Shown here piece by piece: positions 35,077 to 43,723 of a stretch of 64,000 bases of DNA (position 1 is its first letter; every line of letters starts with the position of its first letter). The DNA is from Longibaculum muris (GTDB lineage Bacteria; Bacillota_I; Bacilli_A; Erysipelotrichales; Coprobacillaceae), in contig NZ_SMCQ01000004.1 in assembly GCF_004343035.1 (NCBI RefSeq), forward strand, positions 62,001 to 126,000, read 5' to 3'. The position numbers and the translations under genes were made by a program. Below the pieces are notes generated by a model. The model had not been told where the DNA came from. It searched no databases and saw only the letters and a program-made list of their open reading frames with translations.

Positions 35077-35808
35077 CTAAAAATATTTCTTTTGTACTTC
35101 TTTCATTTTTTGAAATTCTCGTTTTGTCAATTGACGAAATTGTCCCTCTTTTAATTGCTCATCTAATAAAATTCCAGCAAAACTCATTCGCTTTAAGGCA
35201 GTCACTTGATTATCACAAGATAAAAACATCTTCTTTACTTGATGATATCTTCCCTCATGAATCGTTACATAACAATGAAAATCATCAATAATCTCTAACC
35301 TTGCACTTTGACACCTTATTTTTTGATCAATCACAATACCTTCTTTAAAAAGATCAATTAATTGTTCTTTTAATGGTTTCAAAACAGTGACCAAATATGT
35401 TTTTTCAACATGATAATCTGGTAATAATAATGCTTTAGATAAAGAAGCATCATTGGTTAATAATAAAAAACCTGTCGTATCTTTATCTAATCTTCCCACA
35501 CAATAACAATCTTTTCTATCAATCAAATCAATAACACAAGGATACTTTTTATCATGATTAGCACAAATATATCCTTTAGGCTTATTCATCATATAATAAA
35601 CAAAAACATTTGTATCAATAACTTGTCCATCGACTTTTATCACATCATCTTCATTCACTTGAAAATCAATATCACTGATAATATCTTCATTAACGTGTAC
35701 ACGACCATGTTTTATCAATGTCCGACATTGTTTGACATTTCCTAATTGATTTTTCATTAAAATAAGATATAAAGGTTTAATGAGTATTTCTTCCTCTCCA
35801 ACAATCAT
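35077..35808 (-). CDS. Pseudouridine synthase (RsuA/RluB/RluF family)
   Basis: About 243 residues. An S4 RNA-binding domain comes first (KNQLGNVKQCRTLIKHGRVH), then the synthase core with the catalytic aspartate in VGRLDKDTTGFLLLTND and KTYLVTVLKPL, RYHQVKKMF. It isomerises a uridine in rRNA. The start is uncertain: the first ATG inside the S4-proximal frame (35808) lacks a ribosome site, while GGAGAGGAAG sits eight bases before an ATT codon at about 35778. It overlaps the ParB-like gene end. Confidence 0.87.
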   Translation of the reverse strand: MIVGEEEILIKPLYLILMKNQLGNVKQCRTLIKHGRVHVNEDIISDIDFQVNEDDVIKVDGQVIDTNVFVYYMMNKPKGYICANHDKKYPCVIDLIDRKDCYCVGRLDKDTTGFLLLTNDASLSKALLLPDYHVEKTYLVTVLKPLKEQLIDLFKEGIVIDQKIRCQSARLEIIDDFHCYVTIHEGRYHQVKKMFLSCDNQVTALKRMSFAGILLDEQLKEGQFRQLTKREFQKMKEVQKKYF

Positions 35809-36061
35809 TTGAACGAATGTTATCATTATTTTTAATAACGATACAAACCTCTCGTCCACGTTTATAATGAGGATTGTCTTTAAGAATATCAGTTAATGCT
35901 GATAAGCGTTTATGACCATCAACACATTGGTAATAATCACCATTTTGATAAACCGCAATCGGAAATGAAAAACCAATACGAACAATCGAATCATAAAGTT
36001 CTTTTGAATAAGAACAATAGTTAAATTCAATGGATGATAAATCTATTTTATGAATACGCAC
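35777..36061 (-). CDS. ParB/sulfiredoxin-like domain protein
   Basis: A 94-residue single ParB-N-like domain: IDLSSIEFNY, IVRIGFSFPIAVYQNGDYYQ, CVDGHKRLSALTDIL (the GHKR motif matches the ParB GHRR box), then a basic tail. Stand-alone versions are of unknown function. A GTG start at 36061 follows GAGGTG. Its 3' end overlaps the pseudouridine synthase. It is the first gene of the operon and is divergent from the RpiR regulator. Confidence 0.75.
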   Translation of the reverse strand: MRIHKIDLSSIEFNYCSYSKELYDSIVRIGFSFPIAVYQNGDYYQCVDGHKRLSALTDILKDNPHYKRGREVCIVIKNNDNIRSNDCWRGRNTH

Positions 36062-36078
36062 AAAATCACCTCTTTAAA

Positions 36079-36140
36079 ATTATATCATTTTTTTCATAAA
36101 ATCAAAATGATTATCTTTTTACTTTATATCATGATATAAT
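36079..36140. promoter_or_regulatory. Divergent promoters with 16-bp palindromic operator
   Basis: Minus strand: TATAAT at 36084-36079 for the ParB-like gene, with TTTTGA 17 bases upstream. Plus strand: TATAAT at 36135-36140 for the RpiR gene. A perfect 16-base palindrome, TTATATCATGATATAA, at 36124-36139 overlaps the plus-strand -10, so it could be an autoregulatory operator. Confidence 0.65.
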
Positions 36141-36162
36141 AAAAAACAAGGGAGGTAACTAT

Positions 36163-36912
36163 ATGAATATCTTATTAAGTCGTATCCTCACATATTTAAA
36201 TGGGACATTATTTCATGATTTTCATTATAAGATTTGTACTTTTGTTATTTTTCATTATTTAGAAATGGAAGATATGAGTGAAGAAAAGTTCTTAGAGTTG
36301 GGAAGTTTTAAAAAAGAAGAACTCTATGCTTTTATAGCTTTATTAGGATTTAATCAATATGAGGAATTTAGAGAAACATTAGTGAATCATCATCAGACAC
36401 GTTTAAATCAAATTAGAGTAAGAATGCTTGGTGTTGATAGTCGAGATTTTATTGAAAAAATGGATAAAGATTGTAGTGATGATGAAATGGAAACTATTAT
36501 TAGTGATATTTGTGCTAAATTATATAAAGCGAAAAGAATTGTTGTTTTTGGTGCTTTATACCCTATTTCTATTGCGATTGAACTACAAACTGATATGATT
36601 ACTTTTGGGAAACCTTTTATTCAATATCATAGCTATGACCCAATTGTTATGGATGAAAAAGATGTTGCGATTGTAATTAGTGCAACTGGTAGATATCTAG
36701 AAGGATTTAAGAAATCTAAAGAAGATGTTCATATTGAAAATGCTCAACAAATCTTAATTACACAAAATAAGAAATATTTAAGAACTGAAACAAGTCCAAA
36801 TTGTAAAGTTATTTATGTTCCAGGTAAATTTGATAGTATTAACTTTAATTATCAGATTATGACGATTTGTGATTTAATACGTCTCCATTATTTCCAACAA
36901 TACTATTTATAA
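36163..36912 (+). CDS. RpiR/MurR-family transcriptional regulator
   Basis: A 249-residue protein. An N-terminal helical HTH region (about 1-75; FKKEELYAFIALLGFNQYEE) is followed by a SIS domain from about 115 (KRIVVFGALYPISIAIELQ, DVAIVISATGRY). RpiR proteins sense phosphosugars through the SIS domain. The usual SIS serine of GxGxS is not obvious here, so ligand binding may differ. Likely targets are the divergent operon with bglA and itself. GGGAGG precedes the ATG. Confidence 0.85.
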   Translation: MNILLSRILTYLNGTLFHDFHYKICTFVIFHYLEMEDMSEEKFLELGSFKKEELYAFIALLGFNQYEEFRETLVNHHQTRLNQIRVRMLGVDSRDFIEKMDKDCSDDEMETIISDICAKLYKAKRIVVFGALYPISIAIELQTDMITFGKPFIQYHSYDPIVMDEKDVAIVISATGRYLEGFKKSKEDVHIENAQQILITQNKKYLRTETSPNCKVIYVPGKFDSINFNYQIMTICDLIRLHYFQQYYL

Positions 36913-36915
36913 AAG

Positions 36916-36939
36916 AGTTGATTGATATCAACTTTTTTT
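36916..36939 (+). terminator. Terminator after the RpiR gene
   Basis: AGTTGAT, loop TGAT, ATCAACT, then seven T. A compact Rho-independent terminator just after the stop. Confidence 0.9.
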
Positions 36940-36952
36940 GTGCACGAATAGA

Positions 36953-36982
36953 TAGTTATGCACATTTTATTGTGCATAACTA
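36953..36982 (-). terminator. Long hairpin after trpZ
   Basis: TAGTTATGCACA and TGTGCATAACTA form a perfect 12-pair stem with a six-base loop, between the convergent RpiR and ABC-transporter operons. No clean T-run follows on the minus strand, so it may act as an mRNA 3' end or weak terminator. Confidence 0.6.
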
Positions 36983-36997
36983 AAAAGATAGCAACAA

Positions 36998-37792
36998 TTA
37001 GTTACTATCTCTCAACAATAGACGATCATTATAATCATGTGTAGAAGTAGAATACAAATGAATCAATTCATCAACAGTCATATTCTTTCTTCTCTCTCCT
37101 TCAATTAAAGCAATAATTTCTCCATCTTTCATAATCATTGTTTTATTTCCATATCGAAGTGCATCTTCCATGTTATGGGTTATCATAAGGGTTGTAATAT
37201 GGTTTTCTTCAACAAGCTTTGAAGATATAGATAACACTTTTTGAGCTGTTTTGGGATCTAAAGCTGCAGTATGTTCATCTAATAAAAGTAACTGTGGTGT
37301 AACATAAGTCGCCATCAATAAAGTCAGTGCTTGTCTTTGTCCTCCAGATAAAGTTCCAACTTTGACATCAAGCCTTTCATCTAAACCAAGATTCAATTCT
37401 TTTAAAGCTTGTTTCATTTCTTGTTTATGAGTGTGAGAAAATAATTTAAGACTAAAATGTTTACCCCTTTGTGATGCTAATGAAAGATTTTCTTCAATTG
37501 TCATAGATGGAGCGGTTCCTTTTAAAGGATCTTGAAATAATCGTCCGATGAAACGTGAACGTTGATATTCTGGCATATCACTTAAATCTTTTTGATTTAA
37601 AATAATCTGCCCCTGACTGGCTTCAACTGCCCCAGCAATCGTTTGAAATAAAGTTGATTTCCCAGCCCCATTGCTGCCAATAATAGTGACAAAATCACCA
37701 TCTTCTAAAAGGAGATTAATATGATTTAAAGCTACTTTTTCATTCACAGTTCCTGGATTAAAGACAACCTTGACATCTTTTAACTCTAACAT
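36998..37792 (-). CDS. trpZ: ABC transporter ATP-binding protein (TrpZ-like)
   Basis: A 264-residue ATPase: Walker A IGSNGAGKSTLFQTIAG (about 39-55), signature GTLSGGQRQALTLLMA, Walker B LLLLDEHTAALDP and switch histidine ITHNMEDAL. It powers the transporter with the two genes upstream, with which it overlaps by seven bases. The UGG T-box in front of the operon identifies the system as tryptophan-related. Confidence 0.92.
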   Translation of the reverse strand: MLELKDVKVVFNPGTVNEKVALNHINLLLEDGDFVTIIGSNGAGKSTLFQTIAGAVEASQGQIILNQKDLSDMPEYQRSRFIGRLFQDPLKGTAPSMTIEENLSLASQRGKHFSLKLFSHTHKQEMKQALKELNLGLDERLDVKVGTLSGGQRQALTLLMATYVTPQLLLLDEHTAALDPKTAQKVLSISSKLVEENHITTLMITHNMEDALRYGNKTMIMKDGEIIALIEGERRKNMTVDELIHLYSTSTHDYNDRLLLRDSN

Positions 37793-38649
37793 CTTTTCTT
37801 CCTCCTTTTCATTTGTGTTGATGCAATTGCTAAGACAACTAATAATGCAGATAATAACTTCAAATCACCTGAAGGTAGTCCTAACTGCAATGCTACAGTT
37901 AAAATACCTCGATAAAAGATTGCTCCTATAATAACCGCAAGCAGCTGAAATATAATCTTATCTTTTTTAATAAAAGTCATACCAACAATAATACTTGCAA
38001 GACCAATGACCATCATTCCAGTCCCACTATTAATATCAGCAAATGTTTGATGTTGTGTAAAAACCGCTCCTGACATAGCGACAAAACCATTCGCTAAAGA
38101 AAGACCTAGAATTTTCATCTTATCTGTATCAATCGAACTTGCTCGAACCATATCTTCATTATCCCCACAAGCACGAAGCGCTAAGCCAAGTTGTGTTCTT
38201 AAAAAATAGTGCAAAAATAATGCGATTAAGAAAACAATGAGACCAATAAGAATCAATTTATCATAAGGCTGTAAAAATGATAATGAAGAAAAGATTGTTG
38301 ATTCTTCAAATAAAGAAATACTTGGAGAATCATTCATGATTCTTAAATTAATGGAATATAAGCCAGTCATTGTTAAAATCCCAGCAAGCAAAGGCATGAT
38401 TTTAATTTTAGTAATCAATAATGCTGTCACAAGACCAGCAAAACACCCTGCTAAAAATGATACAATAATCCCTAAATAAGGGTAAGAGTGAACAGTGAAG
38501 ATTGCACTCACTGCACACCCTAAGGTAAAACTTCCATCAACTGTTAAATCAGGAAGATTTAAAATCTTATAGCTGATATATAAACCAAGTGATAATATAG
38601 CAAATATTCCACCTAATTCTAATGCGCCTAAAATGATTGTCATATTCAT
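37786..38649 (-). CDS. trpY: ABC transporter permease (TrpY-like)
   Basis: A 287-residue membrane permease of the branched-chain/ribose-type fold with about eight or nine helices. LNLPDLTVDGSFTLGCAVSA near the N terminus and ALRACGDNEDMVRASSIDTDKMK are characteristic of the family accompanying TrpX-type binding proteins. It forms the transmembrane channel in the cell membrane. GGGG before the ATG; it overlaps the ATPase gene. The tryptophan assignment comes from the leader RNA, not from the permease itself. Confidence 0.9.
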   Translation of the reverse strand: MNMTIILGALELGGIFAILSLGLYISYKILNLPDLTVDGSFTLGCAVSAIFTVHSYPYLGIIVSFLAGCFAGLVTALLITKIKIMPLLAGILTMTGLYSINLRIMNDSPSISLFEESTIFSSLSFLQPYDKLILIGLIVFLIALFLHYFLRTQLGLALRACGDNEDMVRASSIDTDKMKILGLSLANGFVAMSGAVFTQHQTFADINSGTGMMVIGLASIIVGMTFIKKDKIIFQLLAVIIGAIFYRGILTVALQLGLPSGDLKLLSALLVVLAIASTQMKRRKKRC

Positions 38650-38660
38650 AAAATCAACCC

Positions 38661-39644
38661 CTATTTCATCATTGATAATGACTTGTCATTTGATATACTA
38701 TCTGGTAATTGTATTCCTAATTGTTGATAAATCTTCTCATTAACATAAATATTTAAATGATCTTTAAAGACTTTGACAGGAATATCTTTAACATTCTTTC
38801 CCTTTAAAATCTGATCAACCATATTTGCTGTTTCTTTCCCTAAATCCTCATAATTAATACCAACATTTAAGAAACCACCATCTTGAACCATTGAATCAGC
38901 CCCAACATATAAAGGAATCTTCGCTTTCACACAAGCCTTAGAAACCACATTCATAGCACTTGCTACAGTGTTATCATTCGGTGCAAAGATAGCATCTGAT
39001 TTTGCTGTTAAAACATCAATTGCACTTTGAACTTCATTAACCCCTGTCACTGTTGCTTCAACAATTTCAATTCCTTTTTCCTTAGCAAAAGCTTTTGCTT
39101 TATTAATATTTGTCACTGAATTCGCTTCACCTTTGTTATAAATCACACCAAGTTTCTTTAATTGTGGATTCACTTGCATTGCTTTTTCTAAAATCAATTC
39201 CACTTGAATCTCATCACTTGTTCCTGTTATATTCTTATCTGGTTTTTCTAAAGATGAAGTTAATTTTGCTCCAATTGGATCACTGACTGCGGCAAAGACA
39301 ACTGGTGTGTCAGTCGCTAATTTTGCTGCTGATTGAGCCACTGGTGTGGCAATTGCCATGACAACATCTGGATTCTTTCCTTTAAAATCCTGAATAATAC
39401 TTGCTGCAGTGTTGTTATCACCTTGAGCATTCTTAAATAAATACTCAACATTTTCACCATCTTTATAACCTAATGTTTGCATTTGTTTGTCAAATGCATT
39501 TTTAATTGTATTCAATGATGTATGTTCAACATACTGAATAACTGCAACCTTCTTAACATCTTGGGAAGCTTTTTCACTTCCACACCCCACTAATAAACTT
39601 GTAGCTAACGCTGCTACCATCATACCCTTAACTAATTTTTTCAT
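38661..39644 (-). CDS. trpX: ABC transporter substrate-binding lipoprotein (TrpX-like)
   Basis: A 327-residue lipoprotein. The signal peptide ends in the lipobox LLVGCGSE, with the lipidated cysteine at about residue 21. The mature part is of the ABC_sub_bind family (VAVIQYVEHTSLNTIKNAFD, PVVFAAVSDPIGAKL, AIFAPNDNTVASAM). It binds the substrate outside the membrane. I start at the ATG at 39644, ten bases after AAGGAG; an in-frame start seven codons earlier would include the ribosome site. First gene of the operon behind the T-box. Confidence 0.92.
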   Translation of the reverse strand: MKKLVKGMMVAALATSLLVGCGSEKASQDVKKVAVIQYVEHTSLNTIKNAFDKQMQTLGYKDGENVEYLFKNAQGDNNTAASIIQDFKGKNPDVVMAIATPVAQSAAKLATDTPVVFAAVSDPIGAKLTSSLEKPDKNITGTSDEIQVELILEKAMQVNPQLKKLGVIYNKGEANSVTNINKAKAFAKEKGIEIVEATVTGVNEVQSAIDVLTAKSDAIFAPNDNTVASAMNVVSKACVKAKIPLYVGADSMVQDGGFLNVGINYEDLGKETANMVDQILKGKNVKDIPVKVFKDHLNIYVNEKIYQQLGIQLPDSISNDKSLSMMK

Positions 39645-39734
39645 TTTTCTTTCTCTCCTTTTCATTTATTTTTTTATTAAATCAAAAGAAGCTACACCAT
39701 CGTTTTCTATTCATTACAATTCCCCCCCTCTTGT

Positions 39735-40000
39735 TAGCATAAAACAAAAAACACCTGTCCTATCAAAGGACAGATGTAATAATCTGCGGTACCACCTTTA
39801 TTGGTTACAATGAACCCACTCTGTAAAATGCTAACACATTTTTGCTTTATAACGTAAGCTCACGTCGCAGGATACTCGTTACCTTTCCCCTTTGCCCTCG
39901 TAGGTCCATTTACTTAACTGCCACTATCTAGCTTCCACCACCCTAGACTCTCTAAAAGTACATCTTTAAGTTTTATCTCCTACTCATTGGTTTGTTGTAT
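39735..40000 (-). promoter_or_regulatory. T-box leader, tryptophan specifier (UGG)
   Basis: On the minus strand the leader has the T-box core GGTGGTACCGCAGATT (around 39784-39798), followed by a terminator stem with ACATCTGTCC and GGACAGGTGT around 39742-39776, then six T. Stem I starts with AGAGAGTCTAGG, and the probable specifier is TGG followed by A at 39908-39906. It would sense uncharged tRNA-Trp and turn on the transporter operon when tryptophan is low. Confidence 0.92.
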
Positions 40001-40002
40001 AC

Positions 40003-40031
40003 AATTTAACATAGAATTTATAGTGTGTCAA
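40003..40031 (-). promoter_or_regulatory. Promoter of the T-box operon
   Basis: Minus strand: -35 TTGACA at 40031-40026, 17-base spacer, -10 TAAATT at 40008-40003, immediately before the T-box leader. Confidence 0.75.
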
Positions 40032-40097
40032 TAAAAAATATATTTTTTTGTTATTTAGATAAAAAAGCATATTATATTTATGATTTTTCCATTTATA

Positions 40098-40961
40098 TTA
40101 TGGTATTTGTAAAATTGGATAAGTATAACCCTGTGTTGTTTGCATAATAACTTTACACTTTATAGTTGAACCAAAAGAATCATCTAAATTATAAACACAA
40201 CCATCAGCATAAAATTTATAAACACAAACTTCTAATTCTTTACCAACCATTGCTTTAGTGATTTTCTCATTACAAATATACATTGCATATACATAACGAA
40301 ATTTATGTTCACACATACGATTATCCGTTTCTTTCTTTTCAAAAATTATTTTCCAGCTAAAATAATCAGAATTAATTCCAGAATCATTTAGCCACCTAGA
40401 AATTGCACTTCCAATCCCATGCAATTTACCTCCAGTTGCCTCTTTACTAGGCGCTTCAGAATCTGCAACACTTCCTACTGCTTTTGTATTAAAATAATCT
40501 TTAATTTGACTCATCGGTTCTTCAGATGTCATAATTATTTCAGCTATTGTACTCAAATCTGGATTCGTTTCAATAACAAATTCATTTGATTCTTTTGTAT
40601 ACAACACATATGTTGTTTCATCATATTTATATCTAAAATAACTGATTTTATCATTTTCAAATCTTAAATCTTTTATTGTTCCACTACCATTTGCTTTAGA
40701 AACATAGGATTGAAGTATATCATTATTAACTTCATAATATGTCCCTGAACTAGAGTGATATGTCCCATTCAAAGAAGCACGATTAGATCTTGAACCACTT
40801 TCAGCAACGTGAAAAACAGATTGGGCTTCATTTATAATTCTTTTTTCATGTACATCATCAAAATAACTCATTGATACTGGCACTGCTACAGCCATTAAAA
40901 TAGCTAAAATAACAACTGTTACAATAATTTCTACTAATGTAAAACCTTTTTGATTATTCAA
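40098..40961 (-). CDS. Prepilin-like protein with type IV N-methylation signal
   Basis: A 287-residue pilin-like protein. QKGFTLVEIIVTVVILAIL at the N terminus is a class III prepilin signal with the conserved E5 and hydrophobic helix. The mature part is large and has no assigned domain. I use the TTG at 40961, six bases after AGAGGTG; a GTG start three codons earlier is possible. It is the last gene of the pilus operon, just after pilT. A minor pilin or fibre component is likely. Confidence 0.82.
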   Translation of the reverse strand: MNNQKGFTLVEIIVTVVILAILMAVAVPVSMSYFDDVHEKRIINEAQSVFHVAESGSRSNRASLNGTYHSSSGTYYEVNNDILQSYVSKANGSGTIKDLRFENDKISYFRYKYDETTYVLYTKESNEFVIETNPDLSTIAEIIMTSEEPMSQIKDYFNTKAVGSVADSEAPSKEATGGKLHGIGSAISRWLNDSGINSDYFSWKIIFEKKETDNRMCEHKFRYVYAMYICNEKITKAMVGKELEVCVYKFYADGCVYNLDDSFGSTIKCKVIMQTTQGYTYPILQIP

Positions 40962-40972
40962 GGTTATCACCT

Positions 40973-42019
40973 CTAAATCATTTGCTGTAATTCAGCAATA
41001 TTATCTGTATATTGGATAGCACTTTCTCTTGAAATCTTACCTTGTCTTAAAAGAGAAACCAAACACATATTTAACGATTGCATACCAAATTGTGAGCCAG
41101 TTTGAATCATACTATTAATTTGATGACCTTTATTTTCTCTAATTAAATTTGCAACTGCTGGTGTTGCAAGCATAACTTCTAATGCAGCTACACGCGATTT
41201 TCCATCTGCTGTAGGTATTAATTGTTGTGTAACAACAGCATTTAAAACTCCCGAAAGTTGTGTACGAATCTGCTCTTGTTTATGAGGAGGGAATACATCC
41301 ACAATACGATCAATTGTTTTTGCTGCTCCAATTGTATGAAGTGTTGAAAAGACTAAATGTCCAGTTTCAGCTAAAGTCATAACGGCTTGAATAGTTTCAT
41401 AGTCACGCATTTCTCCAACTAATATAACATCTGGATCTTCTCTTAATGCACTTTTTAAGGCTGTATCAAAAGACTCAACATCGAACTCTACTTCTCTTTG
41501 ATGAATTAGTGCTAAATCTTGTCTATAAACATATTCAATAGGATCCTCAATTGTTAAAATATGACATTTACGATGATGATTGATTTCGTTAATCATTGCA
41601 GCTAAAGTCGTAGACTTTCCAGAACCAGTAGGTCCTGTTAATAAAACCAATCCTCTATTGTCTTTTGTTAATTTATTAAGAATTGGAGGTAATTGTAGTT
41701 CTTCTAAAGAACGTATACGTTCATAGATAACTCTTAATGCCGCACATAATTGCCCTCTTTCTTTATAAACATTGACTCTGTAACGATTTATATTTTCCAC
41801 ATAAACTAAATCAATATCTTTACCAGCATTTAATCTTTCTTTTTGATTTTCATCCAACATTGATAAAATCATTTCAACTACATCTTCAGTAGTATATGAA
41901 TGTTCATAAGGAAAAAGTATCCCATTATTACGCATCATAATATGATTTTCCCCACCTAAATGAACATCAGAATATCCATTATTACGGGCAAGATGTAAAA
42001 TATCATCAAGTCTTTGCAT
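40973..42019 (-). CDS. pilT: Type IV pilus retraction ATPase PilT
   Basis: A 348-residue secretion-type ATPase: Walker A LLTGPTGSGKSTTLAAMI (about 122-139), the Asp box ALREDPDVILVGEMRD, the His box GHLVFSTLHTIGAAKTIDR, and the AIRNLIRENK-like C-terminal region AVANLIRENKGHQI. PilT depolymerises pili and powers twitching. GGAGG precedes the ATG. It lies between pilB and the last prepilin gene. Confidence 0.95.
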   Translation of the reverse strand: MQRLDDILHLARNNGYSDVHLGGENHIMMRNNGILFPYEHSYTTEDVVEMILSMLDENQKERLNAGKDIDLVYVENINRYRVNVYKERGQLCAALRVIYERIRSLEELQLPPILNKLTKDNRGLVLLTGPTGSGKSTTLAAMINEINHHRKCHILTIEDPIEYVYRQDLALIHQREVEFDVESFDTALKSALREDPDVILVGEMRDYETIQAVMTLAETGHLVFSTLHTIGAAKTIDRIVDVFPPHKQEQIRTQLSGVLNAVVTQQLIPTADGKSRVAALEVMLATPAVANLIRENKGHQINSMIQTGSQFGMQSLNMCLVSLLRQGKISRESAIQYTDNIAELQQMI

Positions 42020-42030
42020 ATGACTACCTC

Positions 42031-43704
42031 CTATCTTTCATAATATGAAATCTTTAACAATTCGTTAACTGTTGTTTTACCTTCTTCAACTAGTTTTAAT
42101 GTTTCTTCAAATAATGAATGATAATTTTGATTAACCTTTACATAATCAAAAATATCACTAATATCATTTTTATCACTAATCATTCGACGAATACGTTTAT
42201 CAATCAAAATCATTTCATGAACAGCAATACGTCCTTTATATCCAGTATGATGGCATGCCGGACATCCAACACTTTGATAAACATATTCAATATCTTTTCC
42301 CATTATACGTTTATCATCATCATTAGCCTTTACTTTTTTAGCACAATGTGGACATACTTTTTTAACTAAACGTTGAGCCACAATCCCAACAACACTATTA
42401 GAAACCATATAAGGTTCAATCCCCATATCTTCAAGTCTAACAATCGTACTAATCGCATCATTCGTATGTAATGTAGATACAACTAAGTGGCCAGTAATAG
42501 CAGCTCTTACGGAAATAGAAGCAGTTTCAGCATCACGTGTTTCACCAACCATAATAATATCTGGATCCTGACGCAAAATAGCCCTTAAACCACTTTCAAA
42601 AGTCAATCCTGCTACATTATTGACTTGCATTTGATTAATTCTATCTAATGTTTTTTCAACTGGATCTTCAATCGTCAATATGTTCACATCGCGTTTAGCT
42701 AACTTTTCCATAATCATATATAATGTCGTAGTTTTCCCAGAACCAGTCGGACCAGTTACATAAATGATACCATTAGGATTATCCATCATTTTCATCATTT
42801 TTTCATAATTTTCATCATTCATACCAAAATGATTAGCATAATCAATAGGTGTATTAGAATTTAAATATCTTAAAACAATTTTCTCTCCATGAACAGTTGG
42901 AACAATAGATACACGAAGATTCATTCTTTCTCCATTAATCGTTATAACAAAATGTCCATCTTGAGGAATTCTTTTTTCAGAAATATCAAGATTCGCAAGA
43001 ATCTTTGTACGAACAACCAAAGCATTGTGAATATTTTTTTGTAATTTCATGGATTCAATCAACATTCCATCAATTCTCATTCGCACTAATGTTTCATTAT
43101 CAAATGGCTCAATATGAATATCTGAAACATTACTATTAAAACCATTTGTTAATAAAGAATTTAATAATTTAACAACAGGTGTATCATCAGCTTCACTATC
43201 AAAAATTTCCTCATCAGACATTTGAAATTGATTCGTTTGTTGATTTGCAACATCCGCAGCATTTCTAGCACGAACCTCAGAATAATAATATGAAATAGCA
43301 TTTTTTACTGCTTCTGTTGTCGCTAAAGAAATAGCTAAATCCATTCCAGTTACTAAACGAATATCTTCAAAACCGTAGAAATTCATTGGATCACTTGTTA
43401 CAACACCTAAGGTATTTCCTTTAATCTCAGTAGATAAAATATTATATTTTTTAGCTAATGTTTCAGGAATTCTACTTACTGCTTCCACATCAATATTAAC
43501 ACTATTCATATCTACAAAAGGTTCCCCTAATTTAACTGATAAAGCCTGCAATGTTTGTTCTTCTGTTACAAAACCTAAATCAATTAAATGCTGACCTAAT
43601 CTCTTACTTCTATCATTCTTTTGAGCATCTAATGCCAATTGTAACTGTTCTTCATTAATATATCCTTGTTCTTTTAATACCTCACCTATTGGTATCATTT
43701 TCAT
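42031..43704 (-). CDS. pilB: Type IV pilus assembly ATPase PilB with MshEN-type N terminus
   Basis: A 557-residue extension ATPase. The N-terminal 130 residues carry tandem MshEN-type motifs (IGEVLKEQGYINEEQLQLAL and RLGQHLIDLGFVTEEQTLQA), a domain that binds c-di-GMP in MshE. The arginine is missing in the first motif. The core has Walker A VTGPTGSGKTTTLYMI, AILRQDPDIIMVGETRD and HLVVSTLHTNDAIST, plus a zinc site CPHCAKKVK/CPACHHTG near the C terminus. It drives pilus polymerisation with PilC. Confidence 0.95.
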   Translation of the reverse strand: MKMIPIGEVLKEQGYINEEQLQLALDAQKNDRSKRLGQHLIDLGFVTEEQTLQALSVKLGEPFVDMNSVNIDVEAVSRIPETLAKKYNILSTEIKGNTLGVVTSDPMNFYGFEDIRLVTGMDLAISLATTEAVKNAISYYYSEVRARNAADVANQQTNQFQMSDEEIFDSEADDTPVVKLLNSLLTNGFNSNVSDIHIEPFDNETLVRMRIDGMLIESMKLQKNIHNALVVRTKILANLDISEKRIPQDGHFVITINGERMNLRVSIVPTVHGEKIVLRYLNSNTPIDYANHFGMNDENYEKMMKMMDNPNGIIYVTGPTGSGKTTTLYMIMEKLAKRDVNILTIEDPVEKTLDRINQMQVNNVAGLTFESGLRAILRQDPDIIMVGETRDAETASISVRAAITGHLVVSTLHTNDAISTIVRLEDMGIEPYMVSNSVVGIVAQRLVKKVCPHCAKKVKANDDDKRIMGKDIEYVYQSVGCPACHHTGYKGRIAVHEMILIDKRIRRMISDKNDISDIFDYVKVNQNYHSLFEETLKLVEEGKTTVNELLKISYYER

Positions 43705-43723
43705 ATATCTCTCACCAACCTTT

